This document shows, piece after piece, positions 9,884 to 18,325 of a stretch of 64,000 nt of DNA. Source of the DNA: Paenibacillus amylolyticus (GTDB taxonomy: Bacteria; Bacillota; Bacilli; Paenibacillales; Paenibacillaceae); the NCBI RefSeq assembly GCF_029689945.1, contig NZ_CP121451.1, forward strand, positions 6,324,001-6,388,000, written 5' to 3'. The translations under genes were made by a program, and so were the position numbers. How positions within the stretch are numbered: position 1 is the first letter of the stretch; each line of letters opens with the position of its first letter. The notes below the pieces were generated by a model that had not been told where the DNA came from, did not search any database, and saw only the letters and a list, made by a program, of their open reading frames with translations.

Positions 9884-9906
9884 ACATAACACACTCCTTT
9901 ATTCGT

Positions 9907-10302
9907 TTATTCCTTGTTGTGCCCCATCTTCACATCATCATAGACTTGAGCTAATACCGCAGATAATTCCTCTTTGCTCATGCCACGACAGATCGCTTCG
10001 GCAATAATCGGTCTTAATTCTCTTTGCTGTTTGTTCAAAAAATCATCTGTTAACTTGGGCATTCCATCAGGATTCACTACGACTCCCTTTTGTCTATGAA
10101 CCAGAATGTACCCGTCTTGCTTGAGTATTGTATAAGCCTTGTTGACTGTATGAAGGTTAACACCAATATCTGCGGCCAAATTCCGAACCGAAGGTAACGC
10201 CTCACCTAGCTGTAACTCACCACTAGCAATACCTTCAATAATTTGATAAACGAGTTGCGAATAAATGGGAAGCTCAGATTGCATATCCAGTTGAATAATC
10301 AA
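9907..10302 (-). CDS. GntR family transcriptional regulator, YtrA subfamily
   Basis: This 131-residue protein has an N-terminal GntR winged helix-turn-helix (about 10-75: 'PIYSQLVYQIIEGIASGELQLGE', 'LPSVRNLAADIGVNLHTVNKAYTIL'). A short C-terminal helical tail follows, typical of the YtrA subfamily and too short to be a FadR- or HutC-type effector domain. The start is TTG at 10302, placed 5 nt after AAGGTG. It is the first gene of a three-gene operon with the DUF1648 protein and the alpha/beta hydrolase. A perfect palindrome overlapping its -10 box suggests that it represses its own operon. YtrA-type regulators usually control transporters or membrane-stress genes; the inducer here is unknown. 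Confidence 0.9.
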   Translation of the reverse strand: MIIQLDMQSELPIYSQLVYQIIEGIASGELQLGEALPSVRNLAADIGVNLHTVNKAYTILKQDGYILVHRQKGVVVNPDGMPKLTDDFLNKQQRELRPIIAEAICRGMSKEELSAVLAQVYDDVKMGHNKE

Positions 10303-10322
10303 GGGTTCACCTTCTCATTTGT

Positions 10323-10367
10323 TATCTGTTATATATAAAGTATAACAGATATAACATACGTAAGCAA
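10323..10367 (-). promoter_or_regulatory. Promoter and operator of the GntR operon
   Basis: On the minus strand a -35 box TTGCTT (10362-10367) and a -10 box TATACT (10339-10344) are separated by 17 nt. A perfect 11-bp inverted repeat TATCTGTTATA-N7-TATAACAGATA (10323-10333 and 10341-10351) overlaps the -10 box and the expected start site. The position fits an autorepression site for the GntR protein. Confidence 0.75.
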
Positions 10368-10379
10368 TCAGGTTGAAAT

Positions 10380-10441
10380 AAAAAAAGCCGCATATCCATC
10401 GCGCGGGCCTATTATCTGACCCTTCACGATGGATATGCAGC
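10380..10441 (-). terminator. Rho-independent terminator of the AI-2E transporter gene
   Basis: A 15-bp stem with one G-U pair (GCTGCATATCCATCG / CGATGGATATGCGGC on the minus strand) is followed by seven U. It lies about 65 nt after the stop of the transporter gene. Confidence 0.85.
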
Positions 10442-10506
10442 TGATCTATGTGATTCGAGAAAACGTTAGGAAAATCATACTAACAAAGTGGTATTTCATT
10501 TAACAT

Positions 10507-11631
10507 TCAAAGTTCAGTCTTGTCTTCGACAATTCGATAATGGATTTTGCGAACGATAATTTTCAGAATCATGTACAGTGGAATAACGATAATCATACCC
10601 AGGATATTCCCCAGGTCAGCGCCCACCAGCAACAGGATAACGGTCGTGAGTGGATGAATATCAAGCTGCTTGCCATAAACGTAAGGTGAGATCAGGTTAT
10701 CCTGAATTTGCTGTGCGATCACAATGATCACCAGTGACCAGATCGCCATCGAAGGTGATTCGATAAACGCGACAATGACCACCGGAATAGCTGCCAGCAA
10801 AGCACCCACATAAGGAATGAAGTTCAGAATAATCGATACGACCGTCAGCAGCAATGCATAAGGCAAACCCAAGATGAGAAAACCGATGTACATCAGAATG
10901 CCCAGAGCAACATTAACAATGACTCGGCCTACAATGTAACTGCTTAGCGCCTCATCGATCTCATGGACGGTTTCTTCCCCATCCTTCCGATAACGCCTTG
11001 GCAGCAATAAAGTCAAATTCGTTCCAAACTTGCTGCCTTCCTTGAGCATGTAATATAGCATGATTGGGAACGTCGCCAGAATAATAACCAGATTCGATAC
11101 CACGGAGAATAACCCGGAAACATAATCCGTTACCTGCGTGATCCCTTGGCTGAGAACATCGGATACTCGTGAGAATAGATTGGAATCATCAGGCAGGTAT
11201 CTGGATACAAAATTACTCTTTTCAAGTGCACTCAACTGATCACTGAGCGAAGTAACCAGCACTGGAGCATTCTCCACAAAATTCATCAATTGCTCTCTCA
11301 ATGAAGGCCATACCAGTACACTGAATCCTGCAATCATTAATGCAGTCACCACATAAATAATCAGAACTGACAATGCGCGCTTGATCTTATGCCTTTCCAT
11401 ATAATCGACGAGCGGTCGCAGCAGATAATAGAAGAAACCAGCAATCAGCAGCGGAATGATGATGATGTGAATGAGTGAGGTCAGGGGGCTGAAAATAAAG
11501 TTTACCTTATCCCCAAGATACACAATGAGCAGCAACAGAATAATTGCTGTACATATGCGGTAGAACTTGTTGTTAATCAAGAAACGTGATCCCTCCATGC
11601 GCTGCTCTGCCAAAGTGACTGCGGCGTTCAT
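10507..11631 (-). CDS. AI-2E family transporter (YdbI/PerM type)
   Basis: This 374-residue protein has paired N-terminal membrane helices (about 27-75), a helix around 88-110, a central soluble part (about 110-160) and further membrane helices to residue 365. 'GLPYALLLTVVSIILNFIPYVG' and 'ISPYVYGKQLDIHPLTTVILLLVGADLGN' carry the conserved 'P.vG' and 'HPL.vl..l..G' blocks of the family. Members include TqsA of E. coli (autoinducer-2 export) and sodium/proton antiporters, so the substrate cannot be named. It appears monocistronic, with its own terminator and an ABC transporter operon ending upstream. No damage seen. Confidence 0.9.
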   Translation of the reverse strand: MNAAVTLAEQRMEGSRFLINNKFYRICTAIILLLLIVYLGDKVNFIFSPLTSLIHIIIIPLLIAGFFYYLLRPLVDYMERHKIKRALSVLIIYVVTALMIAGFSVLVWPSLREQLMNFVENAPVLVTSLSDQLSALEKSNFVSRYLPDDSNLFSRVSDVLSQGITQVTDYVSGLFSVVSNLVIILATFPIMLYYMLKEGSKFGTNLTLLLPRRYRKDGEETVHEIDEALSSYIVGRVIVNVALGILMYIGFLILGLPYALLLTVVSIILNFIPYVGALLAAIPVVIVAFIESPSMAIWSLVIIVIAQQIQDNLISPYVYGKQLDIHPLTTVILLLVGADLGNILGMIIVIPLYMILKIIVRKIHYRIVEDKTEL

Positions 11632-11736
11632 ATGTATATCTAGTCATTACCTATGCTACCAATTACCCTTAAATGATAGTCATGCCACAGGCGATGCTGA
11701 ATATACACTGTTTTCTTCCCAAAACAGCATTGGAGC

Positions 11737-11762
11737 AAAAAAAGAAGCAGGCGTTAGCCTGC
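11737..11762 (-). terminator. Terminator overlapping the ABC permease stop codon
   Basis: A perfect 6-bp GC-rich stem (GCAGGC-N4-GCCTGC, 11747-11762) is followed on the minus strand by TTCTTTTTTT. The TAA of the permease gene forms most of the loop. Confidence 0.8.
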
Positions 11763-12542
11763 CACATCTCTTTTGTTGAATACAACCCAGGAAATCACCA
11801 TGAAAATAACATAATACACTGCCAGGACTGTAATGGAGAAACCCAGGGTCATTCCTGCACTTGGACCACCCATAAGCGCAAAATCCGTCCCCGAGCTCAT
11901 GTATTTGCTAAGATCCATGTTGTTAAATAGAACATACTTGGCCCACTCATAACGGTCTGGATTGAATATGAGGGAGAAAATACTTTGCGAGAACATAATG
12001 AACAGGGATAATCCAATCGCAAGTGCACCTGAACGGAATACGGAGGACACCATGAAGGCAATCGCAAGCGTAATAAACAGATCAACGTACAGATATCCCC
12101 ATAACGTTAGTGCACGACCAATCCCCGAAGGACCATCATGCGAGAACAGCAGATAGGACATTCCTGTTGCCATGACAATGACAGCCAGAGTACTCAAAAT
12201 GCTGAAGATGATCACGGTGAGGTATTTGGAAGCCAGAATTTTGCTTCGTGACCATGGACGAATAAGCAGCAGTTTGATTGTTCCCCAAGTAAATTCCCCA
12301 GCTACCGCTTCTGCTGCAATTACAACACAGAAGATCGTGTTCAGGAAAAATACAATCTGCACCGTTGTTACAGCCGCTTCCCAGAATGGAACACCAGTGG
12401 ACCCCATTCCTTCTCGCAGCAACACTGGCATTACCAGTGAGATCAGCACCAGAATCGATAACATGATCCAAGTGCGGGGACGACGGAATATTTTCATATT
12501 TTCATTCAATATCAGATTACCGAAACTACCCAATGCCTCCAC
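11754..12542 (-). CDS. ABC-2 type transporter permease
   Basis: This 262-residue membrane protein has six predicted membrane helices and the ABC-2 layout: an amphipathic N-terminus ('LGSFGNLILNENMKIFRRPRTW'), a helix at about 26-43, then 'VVIAAEAVAGEFTWGTIKLLLIRPWSRSKI' in short overlapping blocks, the usual coupling region of bacitracin- or NatB-like permeases. It overlaps the ATPase gene by 17 nt, which implies translational coupling. The two proteins should form one exporter with two permease and two ATPase subunits. The substrate is unknown; antimicrobial peptides, sodium and lipids are all possible for this family. A terminator closes the operon at the stop codon. Confidence 0.9.
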   Translation of the reverse strand: MEALGSFGNLILNENMKIFRRPRTWIMLSILVLISLVMPVLLREGMGSTGVPFWEAAVTTVQIVFFLNTIFCVVIAAEAVAGEFTWGTIKLLLIRPWSRSKILASKYLTVIIFSILSTLAVIVMATGMSYLLFSHDGPSGIGRALTLWGYLYVDLFITLAIAFMVSSVFRSGALAIGLSLFIMFSQSIFSLIFNPDRYEWAKYVLFNNMDLSKYMSSGTDFALMGGPSAGMTLGFSITVLAVYYVIFMVISWVVFNKRDVAG

Positions 12543-13434
12543 CCCCAGTGACTTGCAAGAATTGTTCTTCCAGGGTATGAGTCACGTTACGAATACCATA
12601 TACCTGAACCCCTTCGCTAACCAGCTTGGCATTGATGTCAGGAATCTGCTCACGAGACACCCGTACCACCAGGACATTGCCCTGTAAGGTAGCACCCTGA
12701 ATCAGATCCGCAGCGCGCCCTGCATCATTCACTTCAAAAGCAACTTCTATTAATGCATCCGCACCTGTTTCCGCTCGAAGGTTTCTTACATCGATTAACT
12801 TGCCGTTCTGGATAATAGCCACAGTATCACACATCAGTTCCATCTCCGACAGCAAATGGCTGGAGACGAAGACTGTAATGCCCTCCGTTTGGGTGAGCTC
12901 ACGCAAATAATCTCTCAGTTCCCGTATGCCCTGCGGGTCCAACCCATTGGTTGGCTCATCCAGTACAAGCAGCTTCGGTTTATGTAATATCGCTTGCGCA
13001 ACACCCAGACGCTGGCGCATGCCCAGTGAGTAGGTTTTGACCTTATCGTGTATACGGGCGGTAAGTCCCACGCGCTCAATCGTTTCCGCAATCCGTTCTT
13101 TGGTAACGCCAGGAGACATGCGAGCAAAGTGGACGAGATTTTGGTACCCCGTCAGAAACTTGTACATCTCCGGGTTTTCCACAATGGCTCCTACCTGCGC
13201 TACTGCCTGTTCGAACTCATTCTTTACACTGTGTCCCGAGATCAAAATGTCACCCTTACTGATGGACATCAGTCCAACCATCATTCGGATTGTCGTTGTT
13301 TTCCCCGCGCCATTAGGTCCTAAAAAACCAAAAACCTGCCCCGGAGAAATATCCAGAGTCAGGTCGCTGACCAATGATCGGGAGGATATGATTTTGCTGA
13401 CGCCCTGAATCCGGACGACCGGCTCCTGCTGCAT
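12526..13434 (-). CDS. ABC transporter ATP-binding protein
   Basis: This 302-residue ATPase has Walker A 'GPNGAGKTT' (about 39-47), a Q-loop region near 'VGAIVENPEMY', the signature 'YSLGMRQRLG' (about 135-144), Walker B 'LLVLDEPTNGLDP' (about 155-167) and the H-loop 'VSSHLLSEM'. A C-terminal domain of some 80 residues ('ALIEVAFEVNDAGRAADLI') is typical of the DrrA/BcrA/NatA class. It is the first gene of the pair with the ABC-2 permease. The start at 13434 follows AAGGAGGGG with a 6-7 nt gap. It energises export by the adjacent permease. Confidence 0.92.
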   Translation of the reverse strand: MQQEPVVRIQGVSKIISSRSLVSDLTLDISPGQVFGFLGPNGAGKTTTIRMMVGLMSISKGDILISGHSVKNEFEQAVAQVGAIVENPEMYKFLTGYQNLVHFARMSPGVTKERIAETIERVGLTARIHDKVKTYSLGMRQRLGVAQAILHKPKLLVLDEPTNGLDPQGIRELRDYLRELTQTEGITVFVSSHLLSEMELMCDTVAIIQNGKLIDVRNLRAETGADALIEVAFEVNDAGRAADLIQGATLQGNVLVVRVSREQIPDINAKLVSEGVQVYGIRNVTHTLEEQFLQVTGGGGIG

Positions 13435-13466
13435 TCAATCCCCTCCTTCATGGACGAGCATATATC

Positions 13467-13718
13467 TCATGCCCGTTTCTCATATGAACATAGTGTATCA
13501 TAATCTTTAGTATATTGTCCTGCAAACTGGGATTTTCCCTGACGTTTCGCTTCAACTACACACGCTTCACAGCATCCAAGCGGCATTTCACTCCGGTAGA
13601 ATCCGGTGCGAAATACGTGATTGCCTCCATTGCCCTCTTCCTTCATTTCGACAGAGCTTCTAGCGACCGACACAATCATCCCACAACTGACACAGTAAAA
13701 GCGGCCCGTTTCGATCAA
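13467..13718 (-). CDS. Small cysteine-rich (zinc-ribbon-like) protein
   Basis: I do not recognise this 83-residue protein. Two pairs of cysteines, C9-x2-C12 ('FYCVSCGM') and C50-x2-C53 ('CCEACV'), have the spacing of a zinc ribbon; C49 and C77 are additional. There is no signal peptide or membrane helix. The likely start is TTG at 13718, with AAGGA 6 nt before it. Upstream on the same strand are a TTGACA/TAAATT promoter and a perfect GATACA-TTT-TGTATC palindrome that also occurs in front of the XRE gene at 34784. This suggests dosage or condition control by that or a related regulator. It ends 32 nt before the ABC ATPase start and could be co-transcribed with it. Confidence 0.65.
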   Translation of the reverse strand: MIETGRFYCVSCGMIVSVARSSVEMKEEGNGGNHVFRTGFYRSEMPLGCCEACVVEAKRQGKSQFAGQYTKDYDTLCSYEKRA

Positions 13719-13783
13719 TGATATTCCTTCCCCTCACAAGGAGCTTAGAAGTCCTTGTTATTTGTCGTTAGACGCTGAAAATT

Positions 13784-13836
13784 GATACATTTTGTATCTA
13801 TCTCGTAATTTACTTGACACCACGCCTATTGTCAAG
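13784..13836 (-). promoter_or_regulatory. Promoter and palindromic operator upstream of the cysteine-rich protein
   Basis: On the minus strand TTGACA (13830-13835) and TAAATT (13807-13812) are 17 nt apart. A perfect palindrome GATACATTTTGTATC occupies 13784-13798, just after the -10 box. In addition CTTGACA-N10-TGTCAAG (13813-13836) is a perfect inverted repeat containing the -35 box. The first palindrome recurs at 34539 and, in variant form, at 34572. Confidence 0.55.
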
Positions 13837-13866
13837 GCTTTAGAGCCATAAAAACATGTAAAACAC

Positions 13867-13913
13867 AAAAAAAGCTCCATAAATGCGACAAAAGTCTCGC
13901 ATTTACAGAGCTT
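13867..13913 (-). terminator. Rho-independent terminator downstream of the 14.0-14.5 kb gene
   Basis: A stem of about 17 bp with minor mismatches (GAAGCTC..TAAATGCGA / TCGCATTTA..GGAGCTTT on the minus strand) is followed by seven U. It lies some 100 nt after the stop at 14010 and closes the long minus-strand run that begins at 33.8 kb. Confidence 0.85.
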
Positions 13914-14009
13914 CATGTAAGGTAAATGATACAATTCGGTGCAACGTATGGGTGAATATCATCATGACTGAGTCCCGGTCTCGTTTACAACGATGCCCAC
14001 GATGTCTGA

Positions 14010-14531
14010 TCATTCACTACTATTTTCCTTTGCGGCACCCTCATGCTTCGAGTCTGGATAATACCACAATAAGGTCCAGTCATCGCCATCCTGTACCAGA
14101 TAACAGATCTGCACAATATCGAACTGCCCAAACGTGCCTGAGTACGTTTGAGTAACCCGAATTTTGTAGGCTTCAGAGAATGGCTTCACGCCATCGATCA
14201 CGGTTACATCGAACTCACGCTCCGGCTTCTCCATCTCCAGTTCAAAGGTCTCCACGCCAAAATGCTGCATGAAAATGTGTGCTCGGTTCTGTACATATGC
14301 GCTCTTCGGGAACCGCTCTTTCATCAGGGGATGAAAGAGTTCCCATGAACTGCCGAAATCACCCGTCTGCTCATATTTGTAAAATTCTTCAGCAACCGCT
14401 GCAGCTTCATCCGGTGTATCTGCACGAAATACATACGGAATGGTTCTGCCGATCAACCATAGTAAGATTAGAATGATCGCAATGAAGCCAATCTTCTTGA
14501 GCAAAGCATTCCTGTTCCTTCTTCGCAGCAT
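14010..14531 (-). CDS. Membrane-anchored protein of unknown function
   Basis: This 173-residue protein has a basic N-terminus ('MLRRRNRNALLKKIG') and one membrane helix (about 15-33), so the remaining ~140 residues probably lie outside the membrane. The soluble part, with 'PDEAAAVAEEFYKYEQTGDFGSSWELFHPLMKERF' as overlapping blocks and later beta-rich stretches such as 'YKIRVTQTYSGTFGQFDIVQICYLV', resembles NTF2-like or DUF4878-like lipoprotein domains. I cannot name a function. It is the last gene of the minus-strand run, 86 nt after the VanZ gene, and is followed by a strong terminator. Confidence 0.75.
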   Translation of the reverse strand: MLRRRNRNALLKKIGFIAIILILLWLIGRTIPYVFRADTPDEAAAVAEEFYKYEQTGDFGSSWELFHPLMKERFPKSAYVQNRAHIFMQHFGVETFELEMEKPEREFDVTVIDGVKPFSEAYKIRVTQTYSGTFGQFDIVQICYLVQDGDDWTLLWYYPDSKHEGAAKENSSE

Positions 14532-14617
14532 GTCCCCGCCCTCCTTGTCCTACTCCATACTTATGATGGTTGGGGGACAAGTAGAAGCAGGTTCTGAAGA
14601 CAGCATTTCCTGGGAAA

Positions 14618-15202
14618 TCACTTATCGTGGATGGAAGCACGCCTTTTCTTAATAATCTTGCGGATAATGGAATGAAGTCCTGCATATATGGCAATTCCAC
14701 AGCAACCGCCAAGCAAATCCACACCAACATCACGTATCGTGCTTGTCCGGTTCGGGCTGAACTGCTGAATATACTCATCTATGGATGCGATGATAAGTAC
14801 CACAGCCAGAGCAGCAACAATACAAGTCATGATGCGGATTCTCCTGAATCGCAGCCCGCCATACACCAGCATGGCGAGCACAGCGTATACAAATAAGTGC
14901 GCACTCTTGCGAAAGATGAATTCTGCAAAATCATACGGTCGCTGCTTCAGAGAATACTCATACTCCCCATATGTGAATTGAATATCAGGAAGTACGAAAC
15001 CAATCTGCATTCTTTGGGACCATTTATGAAGCCAAGGCTGAATGTCCTGCTGCTGAGAAGATTGGGTAGACATTGACCAGATGACCAGAATCCAGATTAC
15101 AATCAGCAACAGAGCTATAAGAAATCCGTACGTTCTTCGTACATGCTTTTGTCTCGTGCGCCCGGAGCCCTCCTCCATCATTTTGATCTTCACCACTTTC
15201 AT
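14618..15202 (-). CDS. VanZ family protein
   Basis: This 194-residue protein has four predicted membrane helices. The conserved VanZ blocks are present: 'RKSAHLFVYAVLAML' (about 98-112) after a first helix at 25-45, and 'ASIDEYIQQFSPNRTSTIRDVGVDLLGG' in the last part (broken here into its two recognisable halves 'DEYIQQF' and 'RDVGVDLLGG'). VanZ confers low-level teicoplanin resistance in enterococci, but most chromosomal homologues have no assigned role. It lies 10 nt after the GH74-like gene and may belong to the exopolysaccharide transcription unit. Both M1 and M8 are possible starts. Confidence 0.88.
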   Translation of the reverse strand: MKVVKIKMMEEGSGRTRQKHVRRTYGFLIALLLIVIWILVIWSMSTQSSQQQDIQPWLHKWSQRMQIGFVLPDIQFTYGEYEYSLKQRPYDFAEFIFRKSAHLFVYAVLAMLVYGGLRFRRIRIMTCIVAALAVVLIIASIDEYIQQFSPNRTSTIRDVGVDLLGGCCGIAIYAGLHSIIRKIIKKRRASIHDK

Positions 15203-15212
15203 ATCTCTCTCG

Positions 15213-17379
15213 TTATTCTATTGCTCCTACATACATGCCTCTGCCATTCGTACCTACATATACCTGACCATAGATTTGACGATCTGCCGCCATAATTTGC
15301 GGTTCATTACCTAACCCGATTCCAGCCCCTAAAGGACCTATATTGTTCCAGGTTGCCCCCATATCATCTGAACGAAAGAATCCATGCACGTTATTGACGG
15401 TACCATATACATAGACAGCTGGAACAAAATTACCAGGCTTAGCTTTTCCAAAGGCAAATAATTTGGAATTCTGCACACCCTGGACCTTGGAAAATGTATT
15501 TCCCGAATTCGTCGATGCATATAATCCATCGGTCCCCAAACTTACCCATACAGCATTCGCTACGCCAGGAGCAGCCTCAACTTTAATGAAGCTCGTATTG
15601 ATATCCGTATTATATGGAAGGCGAACCGCATTCGCTTTGGACCAGTTGGCCCCTGCATCAGTTGAGCGATATAGATAACCGGCAGCATACATATAAAATT
15701 TATATCCATTAATACGATCGGCAGCCAGGGGATGATTATAAGAGAAGACCATATTTCCCCCAATGGCCTGAAAAGGGGCACCATTCATATTTTGCCATGT
15801 TGCACCACGATTCGTGCTTCTGACCGGATTACCCGTCTGAGGGTAATAGACTATCACATTTGGATTAATGGCCGAGTAAGCCACCCTCCCCAGGATGGAG
15901 CCAGCTGGAACATTCATTGGAGTTACGGTAACTCCGTTATTGGAAGAGACAAATAAGCGTGTGGTCGTACCATACCAGTCACTGCTTCCGAGAAATATCA
16001 TGTAATTCGGATTTGCCTCATGATAGTCAATACTCACAATTTCTCGCATACCTGAGAGCGGAATTTTATTAAGAGGAACTTCATTTACGTTGTCATGTCT
16101 AAATCCAACCTGATCCGTCAGACCACTAAAGAATGAAACACCCTGAGGTGGTGTGGATGCTGTGAGTGCAACAACTTCTTCATGACCATCAGTAATGGCT
16201 TCCCAAGTACTCGCCGTATTGCCAGTCAATCCATTGGTACCATTGATATTTTGCGTCTTGTACACGCCAAACCAGTCTGTAGCGTATACCGTGCCTGGGT
16301 TATGTGGATCGAACTTGATACTGGATGTTGCTGAGAAAAACATGTTGGGTGTCCACCATGACGGTTTGGATACAAGTGTTTTGCTCACTGTTGTCCAGCT
16401 CTGTCCGCCATTAACGGAACGATACAGTGGCAGATTATCTCCGCCTGTTCGAACGGCTGCAAGGATATGATTATCGTTATTGGGATCAATGGTGATCCCA
16501 TAATAAGAAGAGTAACTCGAACTTGGTGTGATATTCGTCCACTGTACACCATTGAACTTGTAGACTCCCTGATTATCAGTGGTCACATATAACGTTCCGT
16601 TCTTCGCCACAGTCATGCGGGCAGGATATTGGGACTTCTCCCGGTAAGCTGCCAAGTGGTCTGGCCATTGCTTCTTGGCGCTTTACTATAGACGCCAATG
16701 CCACGAACCCCTGCATACACAACCTGACCTTGCTTCGTCACGGGATTCAATCCATAGGCCACACTCCGTATGCCTTCACCGGACAACCCGTTCGGTACGT
16801 CCCACACCTTACTCCACGTGGCTGCACCGTCACTGGAGGTGTACAATCCATCATACCGTGTACCGACATGCAGATAATTAGAGTTCGTTGGATTAACGGC
16901 GATGCTCTCTCCCATGGCTCGATGGATATTTCCATTCGATTCATTCCGAAGATTCAGTCCGGTTCGAATCCAGGTCTCTCCTCGATCTGTGGATTTTAGA
17001 ATATCGCTTGGTCCCACATTCCCGTACTTTCCTGCCGCGATATACACGACATTAGGATTTTGCTGATCCAGCGCAATGCCATCCACACCATACAGATTGC
17101 TGTCCTCATCTTCAAAATGATCAAGCAGTGGAACCCAATCTCCTGAGGCTACATCCAGTCGATAGGCTCCACCCACATCAGTTCGAGCGTAAACCAGGTT
17201 AGGCTCGGTCGGATGAATGACCACGCCCGTAACGTACCCCCACCACCAATAGGTATATTCCTCCAATGATAGTTTTGGGCTGATTGAACAATGTTTGTAC
17301 TTGCGGGTATCATGAGCATATACATGAGTAGCACAATCAGGGATAATTTCAATAGCCTGGAGATACGCATCTGGTTCAC
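15213..17379 (-). pseudogene. Secreted GH74-like beta-propeller (xyloglucanase-type), twice frameshifted
   Basis: Three frames (17149-17379, 16613-17266, 15213-16655) read in succession as one ~722-residue protein. It starts with a signal peptide ('LLKLSLIVLLMYMLMIPAS') and then shows repeated BNR/Asp-box motifs ('STDRGETWI', 'SSDGAATWSK', 'SVNGGQSWT', 'STNRGATWQN', 'SDDMGATWNN'). The blocks 'GGGGYVTGVVIHP', 'YARTDVGGAYR' and the ending 'QIYGQVYVGTNGRGMYVG' are those of GH74 xyloglucanases, including a likely catalytic Asp in 'RTDVGG'. Breaks are at CCCCC 17237-17241 and CCC 16640-16642 (plus strand), each repaired by one base. It follows the LCP gene by 12 nt. It may trim the locus's polysaccharide or degrade plant xyloglucan. 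Confidence 0.8.
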
Positions 17380-17391
17380 CGCCCTATCTAA

Positions 17392-18311
17392 TCATTTTAA
17401 ATGGTCTTCAATCAACTGATGTATCCTGTCTCGTTCCGATTGTTCCACGATATAGTAATACACTCCGTCAATTTTCTTGCCCGTACCCTTGATCTCAACA
17501 GACTCAATATGATCCAGTACCGGGCGGTAATTGGAAAACATCTGCTTCATTTCATCAAAGGTAACATCGGTTTTCACATGTTCACTGACTTCGTCCAGCA
17601 ATGTCTCCAGCTGCAATACGTTGGATACTTGAACTGTACTCTTCAGCACTTGTTTGATAATCTCCCGCTGACGGTCATTGCGCCCCAGATCTCCCTTCGG
17701 ATCATCATAACGCATACGCGAAAATCCCAAAGCTGCTGCACCATCCAGATGAATATTTCCTTGCGCAAACTGATACCCCTCATAGTCAAATGCGAATGGA
17801 TTATTCACATCCACTCCACCCACCATGTCAATGACCTGTGCAAAGCCCTCCATATTCACTTTCATGTAGTAGTGTATGGGAACATTAAGTAATTGTTCCA
17901 CGGTCTGCACAGACATGTTGACCCCACCAAATGCATAAGCGTGGTTGATCTTATCCTCCGTACCATGCCCTACAATACTTGTTCTCGTATCCCGGGGATG
18001 TTAAACATGAGGACAGAATGTTTTGCAGGGTTAACACTCAATACAATCATGGTGTCGGAGCGCCCCCGATCATTGGAACGCTCATCCACACCCAGAATCA
18101 AAGCATTGAAAGGTTCCTCATTCTCCATATCTACAGGAAAATCTCCCCCGCCCCTCTGATCAACAATAGATACCTGCTTGATGGGTTCCCGGGGTTCATA
18201 CATTTGATCTGCCGCTGATTTAACATGCAGATACAGATATACAGAATATCCAATCATGATAACTGCAACAAGGGAAATGGCACCTACTGTTATTTTGATC
18301 CCGCGTCTCAT
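17392..18311 (-). pseudogene. LytR-CpsA-Psr (LCP) family glycopolymer transferase, frameshifted
   Basis: Two frames (17970-18311 and 17392-17916) plus the stretch between them encode ~306 residues. An N-terminal membrane anchor (about 8-28) is followed by the LCP domain: 'ALILGVDERSNDRGRSDTMIVLSVNP', here visible as 'LGVDER' and 'GRSDTM', then 'MFNIPRDTRTSIVG', 'HAYAFGG' and 'GFSRMRYDDPKGDLGRNDRQ' with the conserved arginines. One C is missing at plus-strand GGGG 17994-17997; adding it opens the whole gap between the two frames. LCP enzymes move undecaprenyl-phosphate-linked glycopolymers onto peptidoglycan. Its place after ugd suggests that it anchors part of the exopolysaccharide to the cell wall. 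Confidence 0.85.
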
Positions 18312-18325
18312 GGTATAGCCCTCCG

